From Collybia mongolica (lineage: Eukaryota; Basidiomycota; Agaricomycetes; Agaricales; Clitocybaceae): a stretch of DNA of 64,000 nucleotides. The stretch spans positions 7,564,001 to 7,628,000 of the forward strand of contig JAAXNY010000001.1 in NCBI GenBank assembly GCA_013420905.1, written 5' to 3'. A program made the position numbers and the translations under genes. Under the pieces are notes generated by a model. That model was not told where the DNA came from. It saw only the letters and a program-made list of their open reading frames with translations, and ran no database searches. Of this stretch, positions 21,881 to 31,467 are shown piece by piece. Each line of letters opens with the position of its first letter. Position 1 is the first letter of the stretch.

Positions 21881-23140
21881 ATGGATCCAGAGGAGGGGGA
21901 GATTTACGAATTTACAAATGCGTCAAGCTTCTTTACAAAGTCAGCTGAATCACAGGCGTACGACCCTTCCCTAGAATGGCCGGGAGAACCCTCCCAGGCA
22001 GCATCGCCTGGGCTAGAATCAAGCCCAACCTCCTCAATCTTACATGGGAAGCTTCGACCCAACCAGCCATCTTTTCGTCTCCTCGTCCTCCGTTCCTCTA
22101 TCCTCCCCTCGAAACATAAGATAGCTATACTTGATGGATACTCTGAGCTTCAATTTGGACGGGATGTTGCGCCCACTGGCACTGTGACACCAAAAATACG
22201 GCTCAAGGAAATGGAGGTGTCAAAGCTACATGCCACTGCGTACTGGGATTCTGCGAGGAGAGAGTGGGCCATTGTAGATATGGGTTCAATGCATGGAACC
22301 TTTTTAGCAACTGCGTCTTCTCCCACCGACGATCCTGGGATTAGGCTGTCTCCTTCTAGAACTGCTAGCATCCCGCGGAAGCTACATCATATGGACCGAG
22401 TAACATTAGGCGGAACAACCTTTCTCGTCCACATGCACGATAATAAACTTCCGTGTGAGGAATGTTCACCGACTGGGGGAGAGGAGCTGCCACTATTTCC
22501 TATCAGTAAGGGATCCAAGAGTATTCCTGTGAAACGATCGAGGGACGCAGTGATTAGCTTGGATGGTGAAGCTGTACCCTCTTACAGCCCCAAACCACCC
22601 AATGACTCCAAGAAGGCCCTCACTATGCTTAAGCAAAGTCTACTGACACGCCATGATGGTCGCTTACCGATCACACGTCCCGTGTCTGCTGGTGACTTAT
22701 CCACGCAATATGTTGATCGGTCTGCCCGTCGACGTGCCCTGCGGCCTGCCTCTCATCCGGATGCACCGGGGGTGTCTGTACCGCCCACATTCACGGACTC
22801 GCCGCCGGTTTCGCGCCCGAAGTCGCCCAGTGCGGAACCGGCGACCTCTCAGCCTCCGACTCCGCTACCCACTTCAAATATCGGCCACCGTCTTCTGATG
22901 AAACAAGGTTGGGAGCCAGGTACAGCGCTGGGACCGTTAGCGTTAGATCCGGATGATGGTCGGATAGGGCTTATCGAGCCCCTTGAGGTTAGCTCGAGTA
23001 CGCATAGGGCTGGACTAGGACTTCAACAAAGTGGATCGCAAAGTTTGCCTTCTCTTCCACATTCCGACTGGAAAGAAACCGCGAAACGCCAACGGTGGAG
23101 CAGATCCAGATATGGTACAGCCGCGGATCGGGGAAAATAA
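21881..23140 (+). CDS. FHA and G-patch domain protein (AGGF1-like)
   Basis: A single 419-codon exon begins MDPEEGEIYEF, and the preceding frame is closed. Residues about 70-190 form a forkhead-associated domain: FGRD, the KLHA block and the IVDMGSMHGTFL strand are the phosphothreonine-binding motif set. Residues about 332-378 form a G-patch, starting NIGHRLLMKQGWEPGTALG and finishing HRAGLGL. This pairing in this order is that of AGGF1, a nuclear protein linked in animals to RNA processing. The basic C-terminus (KRQRWSRSRYG) fits a nucleic-acid partner. Lack of introns is unusual here but the frame is intact. Role inferred from domains. Confidence 0.85.
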   Translation: MDPEEGEIYEFTNASSFFTKSAESQAYDPSLEWPGEPSQAASPGLESSPTSSILHGKLRPNQPSFRLLVLRSSILPSKHKIAILDGYSELQFGRDVAPTGTVTPKIRLKEMEVSKLHATAYWDSARREWAIVDMGSMHGTFLATASSPTDDPGIRLSPSRTASIPRKLHHMDRVTLGGTTFLVHMHDNKLPCEECSPTGGEELPLFPISKGSKSIPVKRSRDAVISLDGEAVPSYSPKPPNDSKKALTMLKQSLLTRHDGRLPITRPVSAGDLSTQYVDRSARRRALRPASHPDAPGVSVPPTFTDSPPVSRPKSPSAEPATSQPPTPLPTSNIGHRLLMKQGWEPGTALGPLALDPDDGRIGLIEPLEVSSSTHRAGLGLQQSGSQSLPSLPHSDWKETAKRQRWSRSRYGTAADRGK

Positions 23141-23808
23141 AGAGGCTTGAGGACGGGCAGGGATGACGATGACGATGATCCCATGAACTAACTGGCGGAC
23201 GTTTTTTAACAAGAAACTGTCAGCTGAATGCTGGTGAGCGGGCTTGTCGAAAATTGGAGCTCAGTATCGTCCATCGATTGATGGATGGCGTTCATGGTTA
23301 TATGATGGAACAGGATTGTCGGAGTTGATGTTTATCGGTTACCCGTTACCCCGGGACGTCCACTTTTAGGCGAGACTCGCACGGATCTTGGTATTCAACG
23401 GGGTCGGAAAACCTCGTTGCAGTCGCGTTGTATATTTGTAGGGATTATAGTGTGTAGAATATAAAAAGAAATTCAATTACAGAGGAATTGATGCTCGTGG
23501 GAACGAAGAAATCACGCGAGACGCGTCGCGTGGCCACGAGGCGTTTCGCGTTATTTGCGTAGAGTTGGTCGCGATCACGTGGCAAGTTGAAGACCTTGAA
23601 CCAAAGTTGGTTCTTTCGTTCCTTGTGAAGGCTGACGAGTGGATTTGTCTTTCTCCTCATTTTTCTCATTTTTGTTCAACTCACTTGCCAGGCCATCTTC
23701 GTTCTCTTTCCGTCCCCATCTATCCGTCTTCTTTTCCCTGATATCGACATCGTAAACCCTCTCGTCACCAACGATCTTCTACAGTAAATATATTTCAAGA
23801 ATCACATC
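23141..23808. promoter_or_regulatory. Intergenic region upstream of the B-type cyclin
   Basis: No gene was seen. The last 150 bases before the cyclin start are pyrimidine-rich (CTTTCCGTCCCC-like), a frequent context of fungal transcription starts. An ACGCGT element is listed separately. The remainder is the 3' flank of the FHA/G-patch gene. Confidence 0.4.
23521..23526. promoter_or_regulatory. MluI cell-cycle box (ACGCGT) upstream of cyclin B
   Basis: ACGCGT lies about 280 bp before the cyclin start, inside a short GC-rich stretch with further CGCG cores. MBF-type (Mbp1/Swi6) complexes bind this element at G1/S genes in fungi. A single hexamer can occur by chance, so this is suggestive only. 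Confidence 0.3.
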
Positions 23809-25640
23809 ATGGCAACCAACCATGTCCGCGTGAGTTCAATAGCTTCGTGCCACACATTACACCAGCTAAGCTGTAGTTCTACGTAGCCTCAACGACGTAT
23901 CTTACCTCAACGTGTCAAGGCCGACGAAAATGCAACGAGCAGGCACTTGCGCCAACCATCAAACGTTACTACCACAGGAACCTTTCGCTTTGCTGTGAAG
24001 GATAATGGGGTCAAGACCACTCAGACACGAACAGCACTTAGCGAGGTTACTCTGACCGCGGTAAATCGAAAAGTACGTTGCTACGGTCATGGTTGATTTC
24101 TCTTCTAGTGATGGTGGCTGACAGCAAGCTTGTAGGACACAGGAAGCAAGCCGAATACGGGCAAAGAGAAAGAAGGAGGCAGTCTGAAACGAGGGCGATC
24201 GAACTCTACGACAGTTGCACAGCGCGTCCCGCTCGGCCCGGGCAGAGGGCAAGTCGCGCCGCCCGTTGCAAACTCTGTCACGGCGCGTGCTCCCCTCAAT
24301 CGTTCTCGAGTACCAGCAGTCACTACGAAACGCGCAACACGAGTTGTTGCACCACCAGCGGTTCTAGAGGAGGAAGATGTTCGTCTCGCTGAGCCGCAGA
24401 GCGAGATGGATATCGAAGAAGATATGATAAATACACGCGAGGCCGAAATTGAAGGAAATCTTTCGCTCGGTGAGCAAGAGGTTGAGGCTATGATCGGTGT
24501 TGAAGACAGTGAAGAGGATGAGCTCGATGAGGCCACACAACAACCGCCAGCCAAAATTCAGCGCGTCTGGCCTGAAGTTTCCACGGATCGCAGACATAAG
24601 TACCAAAAAGAGGTACAGGCCATCCGAGAGATGTTTGAGGAGGAAGTGGATATGTACGATACGACGATGGTGTCTGAATATGCAGAAGAGATCTTTGAGT
24701 ACATGTGTGACCTCGAGGTTCGTCTAATCCCTGCTACTCATCGTTGACGTCGTTGAACATGTTCGCTACAGGAGGAGATGATGCCAAGTGCTACTTATAT
24801 GGATGGCCAGAATGAAATCACTTGGGCAATGCGTCAAACGCTTGTTGATTGGCTGTTGCAGGTTCACCTCCGTTATCACATGCTGCCTGAGACCCTATGG
24901 ATCGCTGTCAACATCGTCGACCGATTTCTCACTAAACGGGTTGTATCCTTGGTGAAGCTTCAGCTTGTGGGTGTTACGGCTATGTTTATCGCGGCAAAAT
25001 ACGAAGAAATCTTGGCTCCATCAGTCGACGAGTTTGTATTCATGACCGAGAATGGGTATCCCAAGGAAGAGATCCTCAAGGGCGAAAGGATCATGTTGCA
25101 AACCCTCGACTTCCGAGTATCACATTACTGCTCCCCATACAGCTGGATGCGCAAGATCAGCAAGGCGGACGATTATGATATCCAGACAAGAACGCTCAGC
25201 AAGTTCTTAATTGAGGTTACGTTGTTGGACTACCGATTTTTGCGAGTGAAGCCTAGCTTGGTGGCGGCCGTTGGAATGTACTGCGCAAGGAGGATGTTGG
25301 GTGGTGATTGGGTGGGTCTCTCTTTATGTGTCTTGCAATGCGGCGCCGACACGCGTCCACCGCATGTTATGCAAACTTGAACTTAAGATCATGTGACTCA
25401 CTTAATTCCTTTTGTTTTCAGGATGAAGCATTCGTCTACCACTCCGACTACACGGAAGAACAGTTGATTCCTGGTCACGAGCAACTTGTGCAGAAACTCA
25501 CGGAACAGAACTTCTCGCGGCAATATGTGTGCAAGAAGTATGCTCACAAGAAGTTCCTCAAAGCCTCTGTCTTCGCTATCGACTGGGCTCGGTCGTATGC
25601 CAAAGGCATCGCGGCCGAGGGAATGATGCTCGAGTCGTAA
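23809..25640 (+). CDS. B-type mitotic cyclin
   Basis: Five exons run from ATG 23809 (MATNHVR) to a stop at 25640. The N-terminal region is basic and carries a destruction-box-like RTALSEVTLTAVN (RxxL...N), used by the APC/C for degradation. The first cyclin box is clear: EEIFEYMCDLE, then MRQTLVDWLLQVH (a variant of MRAILVDWL), ETLWIAVNIVDRFL and FIAAKYEEI. The second box includes SKFLIEVTLLDYRF and YCARRML. It partners Cdk1 to drive entry into mitosis. The protein contains one long acidic stretch before the boxes. Introns lie after residues MATNHVR, NRK, CDLE and GGDW. Nothing appears truncated. Confidence 0.93.
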
Positions 25641-26622
25641 ACGTCTATATGTTTTTCATCCCGCTCTTCGTCTTGTCATCTTGTATTGCTCGAACGCATC
25701 TGCACAACACCCATCATCGTACATCACCATCACATTCGCACACAGATATCTTTATATCTCAACACTGTGTTCACATCATATCTTTCCTTTTTTTCTTCTT
25801 GGTTCACTCTGCAATTACATCTCATCTTATTTGACTTATTTTTTTCCTTCTCGGACCCCAAAACATGTGTTTCATCTATGTCCTTGCTTTTAAACTGCTG
25901 TCGATTGATGCCTCAAAAACTCCCTTCCTCCTTGGCACCTTTTTTCTTTTGCCTACTCGCACACCACAAACAGATAGAATTTCGTTCTATCCCTATAGCC
26001 CACCCCAAGACTTTCCAAGTCTATGCCCTCATGTTGTCATGATCATCCTATGCCTTCGTTTGCATACCGCACACGGTCCACTCTTTATCCTGTCTCTCTC
26101 TTTCTCTACATTTCACTTATTCTTCTCATTATTCACACCTCCCATATTATCCCATTTTGTTCAAAATTTCGCCTCAATGATTCCACACTCCTGGAATCTT
26201 CCCCTCATTATTTAAGGTTTTTTTTTTTCATTTGTCGTGCGTGGTATTACACATATGGCTACTTTGATTATCTCTCCCCCTGTACATGATAAATCTTGCG
26301 CAGGGCGCCCGCCTCTTATTTATTGCAATCTATTGCCAGACTCCAACATTAACGTTCGGCGTGAACTTGACCCCTCAGGAGGTAACAAGCAAAATCCAGC
26401 ACAGTTGATACCATGCCAATCTCCACTACCGGTCCAATACATAACCTGTTATTCAAATGCTGTGGATGATTAGCTTTGTACTTAGATTTGTGAAACATAC
26501 GCCTCGCTTACATAACGTACCGGAACACGATTTCACATGTTCTGGGGCGGGGTATTTCACGGTCAAGCCTTAACGTTTTAACGGCGGTTGTTTCTCGAAT
26601 TCCTCAACGTCGCCCGCGGAAC
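25641..26622. other. Pyrimidine-rich intergenic region
   Basis: From about 25,641 to 26,330 the plus strand is strongly enriched in C and T, with repeated CTTTTTTTC-type runs. It is the 3' flank of the cyclin gene leading to the promoter of the Fox2-like gene. Long frames here arise from the skewed composition and are not considered genes. No RNA gene seen. Confidence 0.45.
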
Positions 26623-29440
26623 ATGTCTCTATCCTTCAAAGGTCACACTGTGGTTATTACCGGCGCTGGCGGAGGACTTGGGAAGACGTACGCTCTCTTT
26701 TAATGTCGTGGTGCTGGGTACTCAGTAACTGGTCCTGCTGGGATTATAATACAGCTATTCGCTACTGTTTGCCTCGAGGGGAGCAAACGTTGTCGTCAAT
26801 GATTTCAATGCCGAAGCTGCTCAGAAAGTTGTTGACCAAATTGTAAAGGGTGCGTTTCTTGAGTGGGTTCAGTTACATGGTCCGATCACACTGACAACGG
26901 AACTTAAAACAGCTGGGGGTAGAGCCGTTACCAATACTTCATCAGTCACAGATGGTGCGGCAGTCATCCAGAGTGCACTGGATGCATACGGAGGTGTCAC
27001 CATTCTTATCAACAATGCTGGGATCTTGCGCGACAAAGGGTATGCCCTTGAACTACGTCATATCATGTTGAAAGATGATTTCAACTCAGGTCAGGCTTAA
27101 GAACATGACGGATAAGGAGTGGGATCAAGTAATGGATGTTCATTTGAAGGGTGCCTTCGCCTGCACGAAGGCAGCGTGGCCGCATTTCCGTAAACAAAAG
27201 TTTGGCCGTGTGATTAACACCTCCAGTGCCGCTGGCCTCTACGGTTTGTCCGACATACATCACCGGCCTTCTATTTTCTAAAAAGGTCTATAGGGAACTT
27301 TGGCCAAGCAAACTACAGTGCGGCTAAGATGGGTCTCATTGCATTCACAAAGACGCTTGCCCGAGAGGGTGCAAAATATGGTATCAAGTCAACAGCTATT
27401 GCCCCGGTAAGCTTAACGTTCATCTTATAGACCAAAGCGAACATACTTACAGAGAATTAGATTGCGGCTTCCGCCATGACAGCGACGATGATGCCTCCCG
27501 AGATGCTCGCCAACCTTAACGTGAGTAAGACTGTATAGATCGAATCCACCTGACTCAGGTCTGTAAACAGCCTGAATATGTTGCGCCGTTTGTTGCTGTT
27601 CTCTCGCACCCTGATGGTCCCGACGCCTCCGGGAAGATCTTTGAAGTCGGCGCTGGATTCATTGCTGAAATTCGGTGGGAAAGAAGCAACGGGACAATAT
27701 TCAAAACTGACACCAGCTTCACACCTTCTGCTGTATGCCCCATCCTCTCAAACATAACTCATGTACTCTGAAACTCAGAGCGTCATTTTAGGTTAAAGCA
27801 AAATGGTCTGAATTGACAGATTTTTCAAACCCATATTAGTAAGTCTTGATTACATGGCTTCAAGCATCTGTACTGAGATTATATAGCCCTGAGTCTGTGA
27901 CCGACGTCGACTCTCAGGTAAATGCTTCCCCCGAGGTAGTGACTTGCCCTGAACATACACCACGCAGGGAAAACTTGAGCAAGCATCCAAGCTACCCCCT
28001 AACGCCCAATCATCACCAGATGTACGATTCGATGGCCAGACTGTGATTATCACTGGTGCTGGTGCGGGTCTTGGCCGTGCGTACGCGCACATGTATGGCA
28101 GACTTGGTGCAAATGTCGTGGTTAACGATGTGAGCGAAAAGGGTGCCAATACAGTCGTTGATGAGGTCGTGAAGGGTCTGTCTTCATATCTATCAGCACG
28201 AAGTTGACATTGACTCTACCGTTGCTTAGCTGGAGGAAAGGCTGTTGCAGCTGTCTACTCTGCCGAGGATGGCGAGGCGATTGTCAAAACGGCGTTGGAG
28301 AAGTTTGGAAGTGTTCACGTGCTTGTTGCAAATGCTGGTATCCTGAGGGACAAGTCCTTTATGGCTATGTCTGGGCAAGAGTGGGACATTGTGCTGGCCG
28401 TGCACCTCCGGTTCGTCACAATAGGCCTTTTAGAATTTGTATACTGACTCATGATTGAAATAGTGGCACATATAAAGTATACATTCTCCTCTTCCCGCTC
28501 TTACTGATAAACTCATATACTCTGACAGTGTGCTAAAGCGTGTTGGCCTGTATTCCAGAAGCAGAAGTTTGGACGCATCGTAACAACTTGCTCTCAAGTT
28601 GGCATTTGTACGTGAAACTATCTCCCACAAACACACTTGCTGATCTTCCCCCAGACGGTAATTTCGGGCAGGCCAATGTGAGTATATCTTACCCCCTTAG
28701 CCTAAAATGCACAGCCTAACCAGTACACTAAAGTACTCAACAGCTAAGGCGGGTATCATTGGTCTCACACGGACACTCGCGATTGAAGGCAAGAAGTACA
28801 ACATTCTCGCAAATGTCATTGCCCCCTCAGCAGGCACAGCGATGACGAGCACGGTCTGGTAAGTCATCATATATCCCATATCTGACTCGCATTTATTCCG
28901 AAAAGGCCACAAGAAATGGTTAATGCTTTCAAGGTTTGCATCTTTTATGCTGTATCTCTGCCCCTTTATAAAGTTATGTTCCAGCCCGATTACATTGCGT
29001 CATTGGTTGGGTATCTGAGCAGTGCAGGTTTGTCCCGTTACTGCCCTACTAATTAAATATCAAACAAATCTTCTATCAGACAATGTCGAGACCAGTGGCT
29101 CTCTGTTTGAAGTTCTTGGCGGCTGGGCAGCACAGACGAGGTGGCAAAGATCGGGCGGTTACAGCTTTACCACTGACAAGCCATATGCACCCGAAGAAGT
29201 AATTGAAAAATGGGACCAGATCACGAAATTTGGTAAGTTTCCAATATATTTATTTCCAGCCTTGCGTCAACATACCGTCATATAGATGGCCGCGCAACAC
29301 ACCCTATCTCTACCCAAGAAGCCATGCAACAAGTATACTCCTTTGCCGTACCGCCATTATTCATTATAACTGATTCGTCGCCCTTTTAGATGATTGATAA
29401 TTTTGGCAACAAGGGTAATGAAGTCAAGGCAAAGTTGTAA
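26623..29440 (+). CDS. Fox2-like peroxisomal protein with two dehydrogenase domains, PTS1 -AKL
   Basis: About a dozen exons encode two tandem short-chain dehydrogenases. Domain 1 has [23 protein letters not shown] and QANYSAAK (Ser-Tyr-Lys set). Domain 2 has [22 protein letters not shown] and QANYSTAK. These are the (3R)-hydroxyacyl-CoA dehydrogenase halves of the multifunctional beta-oxidation enzyme (MFE-2/Fox2). After the second domain comes the usual linker ([26 protein letters not shown]). The protein then stops at NEVKAKL, giving its own PTS1, instead of continuing into the hydratase domain normally attached in ascomycetes. The hydratase is encoded by the next gene, 253 bp downstream on the same strand. 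About 610 residues. Confidence 0.9.
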
Positions 29441-29693
29441 AATCTATAGCTCGTCCATGTTGTACAATCTTGCTTCTGTGTACTGGGTTTTAATTTATCA
29501 AATTATTGTCATGAGAGGCCCAACTTTTAGGGAGTCGCGCTGTTTATGCACCTGAACGTCCGTTCGCTGTAACTAATTGTACCACGCGATTAAGATCCAA
29601 CTGCCTCGGAATCAATGGTCCGGTGGATCATGTGAGTATGCTTGTATATGGGTACGAGGACGGTTCTCTCCTGAATTCTCCCATCCCATCATC

Positions 29694-31058
29694 ATGCCCA
29701 GCTTCAGAGCCTCCAACGCATTCGCTGACCCAAAAGACTCTAAAATTGTTGCTGAAGCAAAGCAAAGTCCCACGGACGCTGTCGACTATAAGTACACGGA
29801 GGTAAGGTGGTGTACCTAGCCTTACACGATCAAGGCCTAATTGATGTGTTAGCGCGATGTGATACTCTATAATTTGGGCATAGGGGCCACCGAGAAGGAG
29901 CTGCAGTGGACGTATGAAGGCGACGACGAGTTCAGTGTGCTACCCAGCTTCGGCGTAATTCCACAGTTTGCCGCAAGCTCCGGAATTTCATTGGACTGGC
30001 TGCCCAATTTCAATCCAGTGAAAACCAACTCCTTAACTCGCTGGTAGTTGCATAATGATATTGACTCATACACCACAGGCGAAACTCCTCCATGGCGAGC
30101 AATATTTGAGCATCAAGGCTCCGATTCCCACCAGCGGGGAGCTAGTCAGCGAACCCAGGTATGTTTCGGACAAGCGGAAGCGTCGTAAACTAATATCGTC
30201 TTGGCCACACAGAATTATGGAAGTTTTGGACAAGGGCAAAGCTGCTGCTGTGACGACGATCGTAGAAACGCGCGACAAAGTTTCTGGCAAAGTGATATTC
30301 GAGAACCAGTCGACAGTCTTCGTTCGTGGGGCAGGTGGATTCGGTGGGAAACGGACAGGCAAAGGTGTATTTATTGGCAGAAATTTTACTTGGTTTCGCA
30401 CTAACATTGCACAAAAGATCGCGGCGCAGCCTCTGCTGTGAACACTCCCCCTCAAAGAGCCCCTGATGCTGTAATGGAGGAGAAGACCAGCCCCTCACAA
30501 GCAGCTCTATATCGGTATGTTTCCCCGATCAGTTCGTATCATTTCTGGGCTGTACTAAATTTGTACCTGCGCCCAGTTTGAGCGGGGATGCCAACCCTCT
30601 GCACGCAAGTACTTTACAACACATGCCAACGTTCTAGTCCCTAATACCGTACTCTAGATACTCCCCGAGTTCGCCGCCATCGGCGGCTTTGATCGGCCTA
30701 TCTTGCACGGCCTGTGTTTTATGGGGATCACAGCAAAGCATGTCCTGAAATCTTTCGGTCCGTACGCGGATATCAAAGTTCGGTCAGACTTTTCTTTCTT
30801 TTCAATGATGTGAAAGGACTTTGCAACCTGACACCGTATACATAGCTTTGCTGGAGTGGTGTATCCTGGTGAAACCATTGTGACCGAAATGTGGAAGGAG
30901 GGTTCAAAAGTCATTTTTGGTAAGTGACATGATGCCCTTGCCAAAAGTCATTGGGACCCATCAGTATCACAGCTGCGAAAGTCAAAGAGAGGAATACTAC
31001 GGTCCTTGCGGCTGCGGCTGCGACCTTGACAAGTGATTCAGTCACAGCTAAACTCTAA
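29694..31058 (+). CDS. Peroxisomal (3R)-enoyl-CoA hydratase 2 (MaoC-like), PTS1 -AKL
   Basis: The start [10 protein letters not shown] is followed by [20 protein letters not shown] and [19 protein letters not shown], the N-terminal hot-dog half of hydratase 2. The C-terminal half has LSGDANPLH with the catalytic Asp/His pair, then [14 protein letters not shown] and a final hot-dog strand. The sequence ends SVTAKL, a PTS1. It hydrates trans-2-enoyl-CoA to (3R)-3-hydroxyacyl-CoA, the substrate of the two-dehydrogenase protein encoded just upstream. About seven exons are needed, for instance [13 protein letters not shown] and HA|ILPEF. Length is about 310 residues, as for stand-alone hydratase 2. 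The ATG at 29694 is chosen because upstream methionines lie in other frames. Confidence 0.88.
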
Positions 31059-31467
31059 GTTGTTTTGGGCTACCCAGGAAACTGCCATATAACCAACTCT
31101 CCTCAAGGTTAGTTTTTTCGTGTCGCGTTGCTCCATTAATTGTAACGTGTGTAAAGATTTTTGGTATATAAAACATCATTAAACTGTACTTTAAAATATC
31201 TGAGAGGCGATCCAAGGTTGGGGGTATTCTAGATACTGGGGATATAGGTGGTAATCTATGGTGAAAATTATCGTTGGGTATATCTTTCGACGTCCACTCA
31301 TGATATCATGTCTAATGGCAACTATCCAACAAACCTGATGGATCCGAGCCTAGAAAAGAGTCAGATGCGTTGGGCCTAAACATAAAATTTTAGTTATCTT
31401 ACCTGGATAGAACCAAAACGTCACGGCCAGGATTAGGTATAAACCTGTTGCCACATCCAGTCAGGGA
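31059..31467. other. Intergenic region between convergent genes
   Basis: AT-rich sequence between the ends of the hydratase and the Ca2+/H+ exchanger genes. No coding signal, repeat or RNA gene was seen. The exchanger's last exon could extend some tens of bases into it if its C-terminus is spliced differently. Confidence 0.4.

Noticed and set aside
25681..26473. Several 70-120-codon plus-strand frames
   Set aside because: They lie in the C/T-rich tract, where skew removes stop codons; the predicted products are rich in Phe, Leu, Ser and His with no family features.
26623..31058. Annotating the two-dehydrogenase protein and hydratase as one fused Fox2 gene
   Set aside because: The first part ends in a good PTS1 and a stop, and the second has its own ATG and PTS1. 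No convincing donor and acceptor pair skips the stop while keeping frame.
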